Assembly (NCBI GenBank): GCA_013911345.1 | Contig: JACETJ010000029.1 | Span: 1-12,148, forward strand | DNA: 12,148 bases | Source of the DNA: Congregibacter sp. | GTDB lineage: Bacteria; Pseudomonadota; Gammaproteobacteria; Pseudomonadales; Halieaceae | Direction: 5' to 3' | Shown here: piece after piece, positions 1 to 6,168 of the stretch | Layout: the number at the start of each line of letters is the position of its first letter | How positions within the stretch are numbered: position 1 is the first letter of the stretch | Program-made: the position numbers and the translations under genes | The notes under the pieces: generated by a model | The model's input: the letters and a program-made list of their open reading frames with translations, nothing else | Databases searched by the model: none | Told to the model about the DNA's origin: nothing

Positions 1-526
1 CCTCAGCGCTGACCTGTATCACTTGATTCAGCGGTGTGGGTTTCAGGTATCTCACCGACAGGCCTCCTGTCATTCCCGGGTAGCCTGTTCGCACATGAGT
101 CATGCCCATGAGGTGATCGAGGACGCCGGCTACCCAGCCGCCATGCACATGCCCGGGTGGGCCCTCAAAGGCTTGGCCGAACGTCACGGTACCGGTGATG
201 CGGTTGGGCTCCTCCTGCCAAACCAAGTCTGGCGAGCAGGGGTGGCTTCTACCTGCCATCGCGACTAATTCGCCCATGACATTATCGATGGTGCCTCGCT
301 CGCCCCGTTTCGCCATATCGACTAGGCCGTCGACTTGTTCGGCTCGGCTCAGTTCGGCCGTGAGGTCTTCAATTTTCTTTGTGAGTGCCTCGGCTAATTC
401 TGGATTGATGTCGGTGCTGACCAGCTTTTCGTTAAGTGCTCTTGTCGCAGCAGCGAGGCGGTGCCGGGCATGCCAATAGCTTGCCTCCTGGGAACCGAGG
501 TCATAGGGGCTCTTTGCGGTAGCCAT
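1..526 (-). CDS. PaaI/THEM4-like hotdog-fold thioesterase (3' part outside window)
   Basis: I translated this by hand on the minus strand. It starts at ATG 526 and stays open for 175 codons to the window edge, so the C-terminus is missing. Residues 119-142 hold the hotdog signature: an EGPPGHVHGG loop (His128, Gly129, Gly130) followed by the central helix WVAGVLDHLMGM. Asp137 sits where PaaI/THEM4 acyl-CoA thioesterases place their catalytic acid. The next strands (GGLSVRYLKPTP, about 154-165) match the family core. An N-terminal stretch of about 110 residues, predicted helical and charged (about 10-70), precedes the core, making it longer than minimal PaaI proteins of about 140 aa. An AGGA ribosome site lies 11 bp upstream of the ATG, inside the end of the epoxide hydrolase gene. 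The gap between the two genes is 1 bp, so they are almost certainly one transcript. The fold is confident. Acyl-CoA hydrolysis is inferred and the substrate is unknown. Confidence 0.85.
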   Translation of the reverse strand, partial: MATAKSPYDLGSQEASYWHARHRLAAATRALNEKLVSTDINPELAEALTKKIEDLTAELSRAEQVDGLVDMAKRGERGTIDNVMGELVAMAGRSHPCSPDLVWQEEPNRITGTVTFGQAFEGPPGHVHGGWVAGVLDHLMGMTHVRTGYPGMTGGLSVRYLKPTPLNQVIQVSAE

Positions 527-527
527 G

Positions 528-1697
528 TCAGATGAGTTCCTGCTCCTGCAGCGTGGCCCGCCATGCCCGGATATCGCCGATCAGTTCTTCGGGTTGCTCC
601 AAGGATGCGAAGTGGCCACCTGCCTCATGTTGATCGTTAAACGTCACCAGTTGTTGGTACCGCGTTTGAGCCAGGCGCTCGGTGCACACAAACAGCTCCT
701 TGGGAAATAACGATAGACCGATCGGTAAGGCGATAGGGCGATAGTCCCCTTGAGTAAAACTCTCCCAGTAGAGCCTTGCACTGCTACCCCCGGTATTAGT
801 CATCCAGTAATGGGTAGCAATATCGAGCAGGACATCTCTGTGGATGGCATTTTCTGGATGGCGAGTGCCATCGCGTACACAGTCTGTCCAAGTCGCGTAT
901 TTTTCGACGATCCAAGCCATTTGTCCCACGGGCGAGTCCGCCAGGCTATAGGCAAGCGTTTGCGGGCGGGTACTCTGCTGTTTGGAGTATCCAGCCTCAT
1001 GCTCCTGATAGTGCATTGCGGCGGCAAGCGTGGGTTGTTCGGCGGGGTCGGTACCGCTCATAGTGTGCTCATCGGGCATGATTATTGGCAGGTTTACGTG
1101 ACCGGCGAGGCAGTGGGTTTCTGGGTGCAACAGCACGGCGTGGGTCACTAAGGAGCCCCAGTCGCCGCCTTGGGCCACATAGCGTTCGTAGCCCAGTCGG
1201 AGCATCAGTTGATCCCACATAGCGCCAATGCGCTCCACTCCGACTCCTGGAGATGTAGGTTGATCGGAGAATCCAAATCCAGGCAGGCTGGGAATGACCA
1301 AATGGAAGGCATCTGTTGCATCACCTCCGTGCTGTGTTGGGTCCGTGAGTGGGCCGATGATGTCGAGAAATTCCAGTACCGATCCGGGCCAGCCATGGGT
1401 GATGAGAAGCGGCTGCGCCTGCGAATGGGGGCTCCTGATGTGGAGGAGATGGATCTTAATACCGTCAATTTCAGTGATGAAGTTGTCGTACTGATTGAGC
1501 AATGTGGGCACGCGTTGCCAGTTGTACTCCTCGCGCCAGTAGCGGACCAGCTCCTGGCAATAACTGAGCGGCACCCCCTGCTGCCAATCCTCTACGGTTT
1601 CGGCATCGGGGAAGCGGGTCTGTGTCAGCCGCCGAACGACATCGTCTATCGCGGCTTCTTCGAAGTGAGGCTCAAAGTGTTCGATGGCACTGCTCAT
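528..1697 (-). CDS. Epoxide hydrolase, microsomal/juvenile-hormone type (alpha/beta hydrolase)
   Basis: The 389-aa product should hydrolyse epoxides to vicinal diols through an ester intermediate. Residues 1-100 look like the EHN domain found in mammalian EPHX1 and insect juvenile-hormone epoxide hydrolases. The alpha/beta hydrolase core follows. It has the oxyanion motif HGWPGS (His101), the nucleophile elbow GGDWGS (Asp179), a FPKEL segment whose Glu334 fits the acid position, and GGHFASLEQPE with catalytic His362. The acid-to-His spacing is one residue longer than in EPHX1 as I recall it. The lid segment SSARLYWES supplies a Tyr where EPHX1 has a ring-opening Tyr. Unlike EPHX1 there is no N-terminal membrane anchor, so it is probably soluble. 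I chose ATG 1697 because a GGAA lies about 7-8 bp upstream. An in-frame GTG at 1709 would add four residues but lacks a visible ribosome site. It lies 53 bp after the SDR fusion gene and 1 bp before the thioesterase gene. Confidence 0.92.
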   Translation of the reverse strand: MSSAIEHFEPHFEEAAIDDVVRRLTQTRFPDAETVEDWQQGVPLSYCQELVRYWREEYNWQRVPTLLNQYDNFITEIDGIKIHLLHIRSPHSQAQPLLITHGWPGSVLEFLDIIGPLTDPTQHGGDATDAFHLVIPSLPGFGFSDQPTSPGVGVERIGAMWDQLMLRLGYERYVAQGGDWGSLVTHAVLLHPETHCLAGHVNLPIIMPDEHTMSGTDPAEQPTLAAAMHYQEHEAGYSKQQSTRPQTLAYSLADSPVGQMAWIVEKYATWTDCVRDGTRHPENAIHRDVLLDIATHYWMTNTGGSSARLYWESFTQGDYRPIALPIGLSLFPKELFVCTERLAQTRYQQLVTFNDQHEAGGHFASLEQPEELIGDIRAWRATLQEQELI

Positions 1698-1750
1698 GAT
1701 GTGTTCCACGCGGAGATCGCCTGAGACACTAACGGCTCACATGGGCGCGC

Positions 1751-3175
1751 TCAAGCCTTATTGACCAGTTTCAATGCACTGACTGTTTCGTTCAGCCAAC
1801 CTAGCAGTCGACCCCGTTCTTCAGGTTTTTCTTTTGTGCGTGCTCGCAGGTGGGTTGTCCGAGGCTCGCGATCCAGGAAGAGTTTGCCGCTCACCTGATC
1901 TGCCTCGCTAGCCCGGGCCAGCCAGGTGATAGTGTCGGCGCCTTCGGCCGGCGAGCGAAGCACGCGTTTGGTGATGCGACGGAACCCGGGGAGCGAGGTC
2001 TGTACGCCCGGCGTGTCGGCCCAGCCCGGGTGCATGCTGTTGATGGCGATGTTGTGCCTTGCCCATGAGTCGGCCCACAGTTCAGTCAGAACGGTGAGCG
2101 CTCGTTTAGCGCGGGCATAGGCCACGCTGCCGTTGTAATTGTCAGCCGTCATAATCAAGTCATCGCACCGCAGTTTCTGGGTGTACATGCCACCGGAGAC
2201 GACGTTGATGATTCGAGCCGGTTGAGCGTGATCCTGGAGCAGCGGTAGAAGGGATTCGGTTAACTTCCAGGGCGATAGCAGCAAAAGGGCAATGCTGCGT
2301 TCAATGCCTTCTGTTGTCTCGGCGAAGTCGTTGAATAGCGCCCCGGCGTTGTTGATCAACACGTCGATCGGCTTGCCCCGGGCAAGCAATCGTTCAGAGA
2401 GTGCCGAAACCTCGCCCAGCAAGCTCAAATCCGCAAGCTCCACGTGATCCGCCTGCCTGCCCGTCTCAGCTTTGAGCGCTTGTTGCATGCTCTCGACTTT
2501 AGTGGCGTCGCGAATGACAACGGTTAGTGTGGCGCCGGCTTCCAGCAATGAGACTGCGGTGGCAAATCCCAGGCCCGCATTGGCGCCGGTCAGCACAACC
2601 TGTTTGCCGGTCATGTCGGCACTCATGGGTAGCCAGATTTTCCGCCCTCTGCGGTACCCATAGCGAGTGAAGCAAGCGAGCGCAGTCGCTAATTTGCTGT
2701 CTTTTCTCCGAGTGTTCGTTGAGATCTGGGGTGAGGGGTTTTCGTCCCGTAGAGCTTGGCTGAGACCTTTCAAGCTCGCTCGGCCCATCTTTCTGAAACC
2801 CGGTTCGGCGCGCTTAGCCATACGCTGTAACCCGGTCCGAAACGTGAACTCCGCGACATACTGGATGCGAGTGAGGTTCTCGCCGAGGGATTCAAACGTG
2901 ATGACGTCTTTGACCGTGAACCAACGCCCGCGCCCTTCGAGGACGAGACACTGCCAAGGTGTATGTTCAACGACTTCGTAGCATAGCTGAAGATGCCCGC
3001 GGCCTGCTCTGCAGCGCACAGAGAAGCGGGTACCCTTGTCGATAGGGCCTGGACTCAGCTTTTTCGCCTCGACCGCGGTGGCGTCCCACTCCACGGTGGT
3101 TCTGAAATCAGCGACATAACGAAAGCAGCTTTCTAACGGTCGCGGTACCTCGATTGTTTCTGTGAGGATAATCAT
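1751..3175 (-). CDS. SRPBCC domain fused to a DHRS12-type short-chain dehydrogenase/reductase
   Basis: The 474-aa product has two domains. Residues 1-142 resemble an SRPBCC/polyketide-cyclase-2 fold, which usually binds hydrophobic ligands (start MIILTETIEVP, then alternating strands, then a C-terminal helix). A charged linker (about 143-165) leads to a basic aromatic stretch (166-185) and the SDR domain (186-474). The SDR domain has the cofactor motif TGANAGLG (196-203), NNAG (275-278), Ser327 in VVSGGM, and Tyr353-x3-Lys357. The segments SMHPGWADTPG (380-390), EGADTITWLA (411-420) and LDREPRTTHL (434-443) closely match human DHRS12 as I recall it, so this looks like the DHRS12 family, fused to a ligand-binding domain. 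The catalytic Asn usually placed about 20 residues after NNAG seems to be Leu298. The ribosome site is weak (AGG 6 bp upstream). The substrate is unknown. The neighbouring epoxide hydrolase and thioesterase suggest lipid or terpenoid chemistry, which is inference. Confidence 0.9.
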   Translation of the reverse strand: MIILTETIEVPRPLESCFRYVADFRTTVEWDATAVEAKKLSPGPIDKGTRFSVRCRAGRGHLQLCYEVVEHTPWQCLVLEGRGRWFTVKDVITFESLGENLTRIQYVAEFTFRTGLQRMAKRAEPGFRKMGRASLKGLSQALRDENPSPQISTNTRRKDSKLATALACFTRYGYRRGRKIWLPMSADMTGKQVVLTGANAGLGFATAVSLLEAGATLTVVIRDATKVESMQQALKAETGRQADHVELADLSLLGEVSALSERLLARGKPIDVLINNAGALFNDFAETTEGIERSIALLLLSPWKLTESLLPLLQDHAQPARIINVVSGGMYTQKLRCDDLIMTADNYNGSVAYARAKRALTVLTELWADSWARHNIAINSMHPGWADTPGVQTSLPGFRRITKRVLRSPAEGADTITWLARASEADQVSGKLFLDREPRTTHLRARTKEKPEERGRLLGWLNETVSALKLVNKA

Positions 3176-3241
3176 ATGCGCCTACGCGGCAAGAAGGTGC
3201 TTACAGTACGCCGGTGGAGGATGCCCAGTTCACGTTAGTTC

Positions 3242-3280
3242 GCCCGCGTTCGACCGGGCCCGCAATCATCGTGCGCGGGC
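3242..3280 (-). repeat. GC-rich inverted repeats at the 3' end of the SutA-like gene
   Basis: GCCCGCG (3242-3248) is a perfect inverted repeat of CGCGGGC (3274-3280). A second copy, GCCCGC at 3258-3263, can pair with the same right arm through an 11-nt loop, so two hairpins compete. The right arm touches the TAG stop of the small upstream gene. There is no T-run downstream on the minus strand, so it is not a standard intrinsic terminator. It could slow polymerase, protect a 3' end, or form in either strand's RNA. The role is inferred only from the pairing. Confidence 0.5.
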
Positions 3281-3606
3281 TACTCCTCCACCCAAACGAC
3301 TCTCAGGGGCTCGCCAAAGTCGTCGTATACGACTTGTCGTCGTTTCTTCGGAGTGCGTCGTCGTACCACCTTGGTTCTAGCGCGCTTTGCCGCCCGTCGC
3401 GCGTCCAGCGCGGCAACCACGTCAGTAAGGGGTGTGCGTTCGCTGCGGCGGGTCTCAAACAGGGGCGCTGGGGGAGGCGCTCGATCGCGATCGTAGGCGC
3501 TCTCACCAGTCTGAAGCTCTTGCACCTTACCCCCGGATGACAGAAATGCGTCAGTCTGGCGTTGCAGACGCGCCCGCAAGTCGGTTTTGGAAGGGGGTTT
3601 CTTCAT
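3280..3606 (-). CDS. Small basic protein with a SutA-like RNA-polymerase-binding motif
   Basis: The 108-aa product starts at ATG 3606 behind a GGAG 8 bp upstream. Residues 10-32 form an amphipathic stretch ending in AFLSSGGKVQELQTG. This resembles the conserved segment of Pseudomonas SutA (EFLSRGGKVQEIEP as I recall it), which binds RNA polymerase and adjusts transcription in slow-growing cells. The acidic N-terminal tail of SutA is absent. The rest differs: a Pro-rich middle (43-50), an Arg/Lys-rich segment (69-90), and a conserved-looking end, VVYDDFGEPLRVVWVEE. The basic block could contact nucleic acid. It is the first gene after a divergent promoter region and is separated from the SDR fusion gene by 104 bp holding GC-rich inverted repeats, so it may have its own transcript. 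The coding call is good: it has a ribosome site, a -10 box and a plausible protein sequence. The SutA relationship rests on one short motif and is tentative. Confidence 0.75.
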   Translation of the reverse strand: MKKPPSKTDLRARLQRQTDAFLSSGGKVQELQTGESAYDRDRAPPPAPLFETRRSERTPLTDVVAALDARRAAKRARTKVVRRRTPKKRRQVVYDDFGEPLRVVWVEE

Positions 3607-3627
3607 GTAGACATCTCCGGTGGGCGC

Positions 3628-3656
3628 ATTATAAGGAGGGACGCAAGACCCATAAA
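3628..3656 (-). promoter_or_regulatory. Sigma70-type promoter for the SutA-like gene
   Basis: On the minus strand a perfect TATAAT (3633-3628) is preceded at 17 bp by TTTATG (3656-3651), which matches three of six -35 consensus bases. The predicted transcript would start near 3621. That leaves a leader of about 14 nt that just contains the GGAG ribosome site (3618-3615). Confidence 0.55.
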
Positions 3657-3664
3657 GCGCTGGG

Positions 3665-3694
3665 CTGACCGAGGTGGCTTGTTTCTGGTTTAAT
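3665..3694 (+). promoter_or_regulatory. Sigma70-type promoter for plsC
   Basis: CTGACC (3665-3670, four of six -35 consensus bases) is followed at 18 bp by TTTAAT (3689-3694, five of six -10 bases). Transcription would start near 3701, giving a leader of about 80 nt before the acyltransferase gene. The site is divergent from the promoter at 3628-3656. The two -35 elements are about 8 bp apart, so polymerase could compete for the region. Confidence 0.45.
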
Positions 3695-3782
3695 GCCCCC
3701 CGATTACGGGCCTGAGGTGCCGAAAGTTCATGCGACGATCATTTGAGATGCGCAACTTGAAGCAGGATCAGTGGGGCGATTG

Positions 3783-4637
3783 ATGCGACCACTTCGTTCG
3801 GTGCTGGTATTTCTGTGGATGGCGGTCACGGTCATCCCCGCAGCATCTGTCATTATCCTTACTGCGCCTTTCATCGGACCGGATGCGAGGTGGTGGTATC
3901 TGGCAAGACCTTGGCTGAGAGGTGCGGTCGAAGCGGTGCGCTTCGTCGGCGGTATTCGCTACACAGTGACTGGCGAGGAGGCGTTGCCCTCTGCTGAAGA
4001 TAATCAACGTATCATTCTCTGTCCGAAACACCAGTCCACCTGGGAGACATTCTTCTTTGCCAGCCGGATGCCGCACCCGCTGGCTTACGTGTTCAAGCGT
4101 GAGCTTCTTTACATACCGTTCTTTGGGTGGGCGATGGCTTGCCTCAATATGATTCATATTGATCGCAGCGCCCGGGGTGATGCCTGGAACAAGGTCGCCT
4201 CGCTCGGAGAGACGCTGATGGATCGAGGGAAGTGGGTGATCATGTTTCCGGAGGGCACCCGGTCGGAGCGAGGAGAACAGGGCGTCTACAAAACGGGCGC
4301 CGCCAGACTGGCGATTGCGACTGGGGCTAGTATTGTGCCAATCGCTGTCGCATCAGCGCGGTGTTGGCCGCGAAAGAGTTTTACCTTTATCCCCGGCACT
4401 GCGGCTGTCTCCTTCGGCCCCCCCATAGCGCCGTCTCCTGGTGAAAGCGCGGCGGAGCTGATGGAAAAGGTTTCCCATTGGATCGAAGAAGAAATGCGTC
4501 GAATCGACCCCGACGCCTACCCTGAGGCTGAAAGGCCGCAAGACCCGCATCAGTTGGAGGCCGCGCTGAGTGAGGCGCTGGAGGCGCAAGCGGCAGCGGC
4601 TCGAGCGGCGCAAGGTGGGATGTCGCAAGAGGACTAA
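3783..4637 (+). CDS. plsC: Lysophospholipid (1-acylglycerol-3-phosphate) acyltransferase, PlsC family
   Basis: The 284-aa membrane enzyme should transfer an acyl chain to lysophosphatidic acid, or a related lysolipid, to make phosphatidic acid. The N-terminus (3-27, PLRSVLVFLWMAV and on) is a hydrophobic anchor. Acyltransferase block I is KHQSTWE, with His83 and an acidic Glu88 in place of the Asp of the common HX4D form. This KHQS-W-E version occurs in many proteobacterial PlsC-like proteins. Block III is FPEGTRS (155-161), the phosphate-binding site, and IVPIAV further on fits block IV. The C-terminal tail (about 240-284) is rich in Ala, Glu and Gln and probably not part of the fold. The start is uncertain. 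I chose ATG 3783 because the anchor then begins naturally; GTG 3771 has an AGGA only 3 bp upstream. The family assignment is firm. Whether this is the main PlsC or a paralogue acting on another lipid is unknown. Confidence 0.92.
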   Translation: MRPLRSVLVFLWMAVTVIPAASVIILTAPFIGPDARWWYLARPWLRGAVEAVRFVGGIRYTVTGEEALPSAEDNQRIILCPKHQSTWETFFFASRMPHPLAYVFKRELLYIPFFGWAMACLNMIHIDRSARGDAWNKVASLGETLMDRGKWVIMFPEGTRSERGEQGVYKTGAARLAIATGASIVPIAVASARCWPRKSFTFIPGTAAVSFGPPIAPSPGESAAELMEKVSHWIEEEMRRIDPDAYPEAERPQDPHQLEAALSEALEAQAAAARAAQGGMSQED

Positions 4638-4644
4638 GGTCCTC
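4629..4644 (+). repeat. Short hairpin spanning the plsC stop codon
   Basis: GAGGAC (4629-4634) and GTCCTC (4639-4644) are perfect inverted repeats around a TAAG loop that contains the plsC TAA stop. There is no following T-run, so it does not look like an intrinsic terminator. It could affect termination of translation or mRNA stability, but a chance 6-bp stem is also possible. Confidence 0.3.
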
Positions 4645-4724
4645 GGTGGACTCCTTGAAGAGTGACCCGGATGTGGCGTTAACTCCGGTATGCAGGCTTT
4701 TAGCAAAGAGGGATGGGGGGAGTG

Positions 4725-5345
4725 ATGGGCTTCTACAACGATAAGATTGTGCCGCGCCTAGTGACATGTGCCTGCGGTACCAAGCCAATTTTGAAGCAGC
4801 GTGAGAAAGTCGTGCCGCTGGCTGCGGGTCGGGTATTGGAGATCGGGGTCGGGGCGGGTCACAACCTACCTTATTACGACGCCACACGTGTCGACTCAAT
4901 TTTAGGCATTGATCCGTGCGCGACGAGTTGGACTCTGGCCCAAAGCAGGGCGGATCAGCTCGGTGTGCCACTTGAGTTCTTGGAGGGGTCAGCGGAAGAC
5001 ATGCCCTTGCCAGACGAGGCTTTTGATACGGTTCTGATGACCTTCAGCTTGTGCACCATCCCTGATGGACAGGCGGCCTTGTCTGAAATCCGCAGAGTGT
5101 TGAGGCCCGGTGGTCAGCTGGTATTTTGCGAGCATGGAGAGGCCCCGGATGATTCAGTGGCTCGGTGGCAGGCGCGCGTTAATCCGCTTTGGTCACGTTT
5201 ACTTGGCGGTTGCAATCTGAATCGTCCGATAGTGAATTGGATTTCGTCGGCAGGGTTCTCGATTGATTCACTTGACCAAATGTATCTACCGGGTACGCCA
5301 CGAATAGCGGGATTTAATGTGTGGGGTTGTGCTCAGTGCGGGTGA
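4725..5345 (+). CDS. SAM-dependent methyltransferase, METTL7/UbiE-like class I
   Basis: The 206-aa product is a class I methyltransferase. Motif I is VLEIGVGAGHN (Glu39 onwards), which binds S-adenosylmethionine. It is followed by the acidic post-I strand GIDPC, the motif II region FDTVLMTFSLCTIPD, and LRPGGQLVFCEHG (motif III). The opening GFYNDKIVPRLVTCACGTKP is typical of bacterial proteins related to METTL7, whose human members sit on lipid droplets or ER and methylate thiols. The substrate here is unknown. Cysteines are frequent, including a C-terminal CAQC. I chose ATG 4725 because the family pattern begins at MGFYN. ATG 4713 would add four Gly/Val residues and overlaps its own purine-rich upstream stretch. 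It lies 87 bp after plsC and is probably on the same transcript. Confidence 0.87.
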   Translation: MGFYNDKIVPRLVTCACGTKPILKQREKVVPLAAGRVLEIGVGAGHNLPYYDATRVDSILGIDPCATSWTLAQSRADQLGVPLEFLEGSAEDMPLPDEAFDTVLMTFSLCTIPDGQAALSEIRRVLRPGGQLVFCEHGEAPDDSVARWQARVNPLWSRLLGGCNLNRPIVNWISSAGFSIDSLDQMYLPGTPRIAGFNVWGCAQCG

Positions 5346-5438
5346 TTCTGGCTAGGGTGGGAAACATTCGCTTGTGTACTGGTTGAGCATTGCGCGCCGT
5401 GGGTTTGCGCGACCTTCAGAAGCATGAGGTATTCATCG

Positions 5439-6167
5439 GTGAGTCTCAGGCGCGCTCGACGCTGCGCTATGGTTAATTGGATATCGCTGACGTCGCCGCA
5501 GATCTGTCTGGCGCTCTTTCTGGTCGCTTGTGCCAGTGACCCGCTGCCTATGTCGAACTCAGATAGCCCCGTCCCAGATATGTCGGGACATTGGGAGATC
5601 GACTACGCGCGGAGTGACAGTGTGCAGACTCAGGTCAACGCGTCATTTCGTGAGGTGCAACGTGAACTGAGGCGGCGTAGCGAGGCGGCAGAGCGGGGTG
5701 CCAGCTATCAGGGAGTGCCTCTAGGCGACCTCAATAAGCTGGTTGCGGTGGCGAAAATGGCCGAGCTGGTCACTGAGCCCGAATTGCTGGAGGTGCATCA
5801 GGATTCTCAGCGGGTTCGGATAGAGCGAGAGAACAGCTTTGCGCTGACTTGTGACCTCCAAAAATTGCGGTCGGCACCCAGTCAGCTGGGCGCAGAAACA
5901 TGTTGGTGGGATGGTCAGCAGCTCCACTTTCACGTGTTGCTGCCAGATGGTCTGCTGATCAAACACCGGTTTGTTCGCTCGGCGGACGGGCTGTCCCTCT
6001 CGCAGCGCACTGCACTGATTGCGCCCGGTGTCGCGCGAGATATGGAAGTGGCGCGCATTTTTTCACGCTATGACCCAGCAGCACGAGGTTATCGATGTAT
6101 CGAAACGCTGAGCCGCGGGCGAGTCTGTACCACCGAGGAGGATCTGTCCGGCGAGGGTGCATTCTAA
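5439..6167 (+). CDS. Uncharacterised lipoprotein with an SGHWEIDY-type domain
   Basis: I do not recognise a named family. From GTG 5439 the product is 242 aa. It has an Arg-rich n-region, a hydrophobic stretch (QICLALFLVAC) and a lipobox with Cys31, followed by Ala-Ser. There is no Asp at +2, so export to the outer membrane is expected. The mature part opens with PDMSGHWEIDYARSDS, a pattern seen in several proteobacterial lipoproteins of unknown role. A charged helical region (about 60-90) follows, then strand-rich sequence with four further cysteines that could form disulfides in the periplasm. The start is uncertain. GTG 5439 has a GAGG 9 bp upstream; ATG 5424 (247 aa) and ATG 5469 have weaker or no ribosome sites. 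The next gene, also a lipoprotein, begins at its 3' end, so the two probably work together. Confidence 0.75.
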   Translation: MSLRRARRCAMVNWISLTSPQICLALFLVACASDPLPMSNSDSPVPDMSGHWEIDYARSDSVQTQVNASFREVQRELRRRSEAAERGASYQGVPLGDLNKLVAVAKMAELVTEPELLEVHQDSQRVRIERENSFALTCDLQKLRSAPSQLGAETCWWDGQQLHFHVLLPDGLLIKHRFVRSADGLSLSQRTALIAPGVARDMEVARIFSRYDPAARGYRCIETLSRGRVCTTEEDLSGEGAF

Positions 6168-6168
6168 G

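Noticed and set aside
1170..1724. 184-aa open frame on the plus strand
   Set aside because: It lies wholly opposite the epoxide hydrolase gene, whose catalytic motifs are intact, and its translation shows no domain pattern.
4387..4971. 194-aa open frame on the minus strand
   Set aside because: It is antisense to plsC and the methyltransferase, rich in Pro, Arg and Ser as expected for a shadow of GC-rich genes, with no recognisable motif.
5386..5413. CGCGC/GCGCG inverted repeat before the first lipoprotein gene
   Set aside because: The stem is only 5 bp with a loop of about 10 nt and reads equally well as a short direct repeat, so chance is likely in GC-rich DNA.
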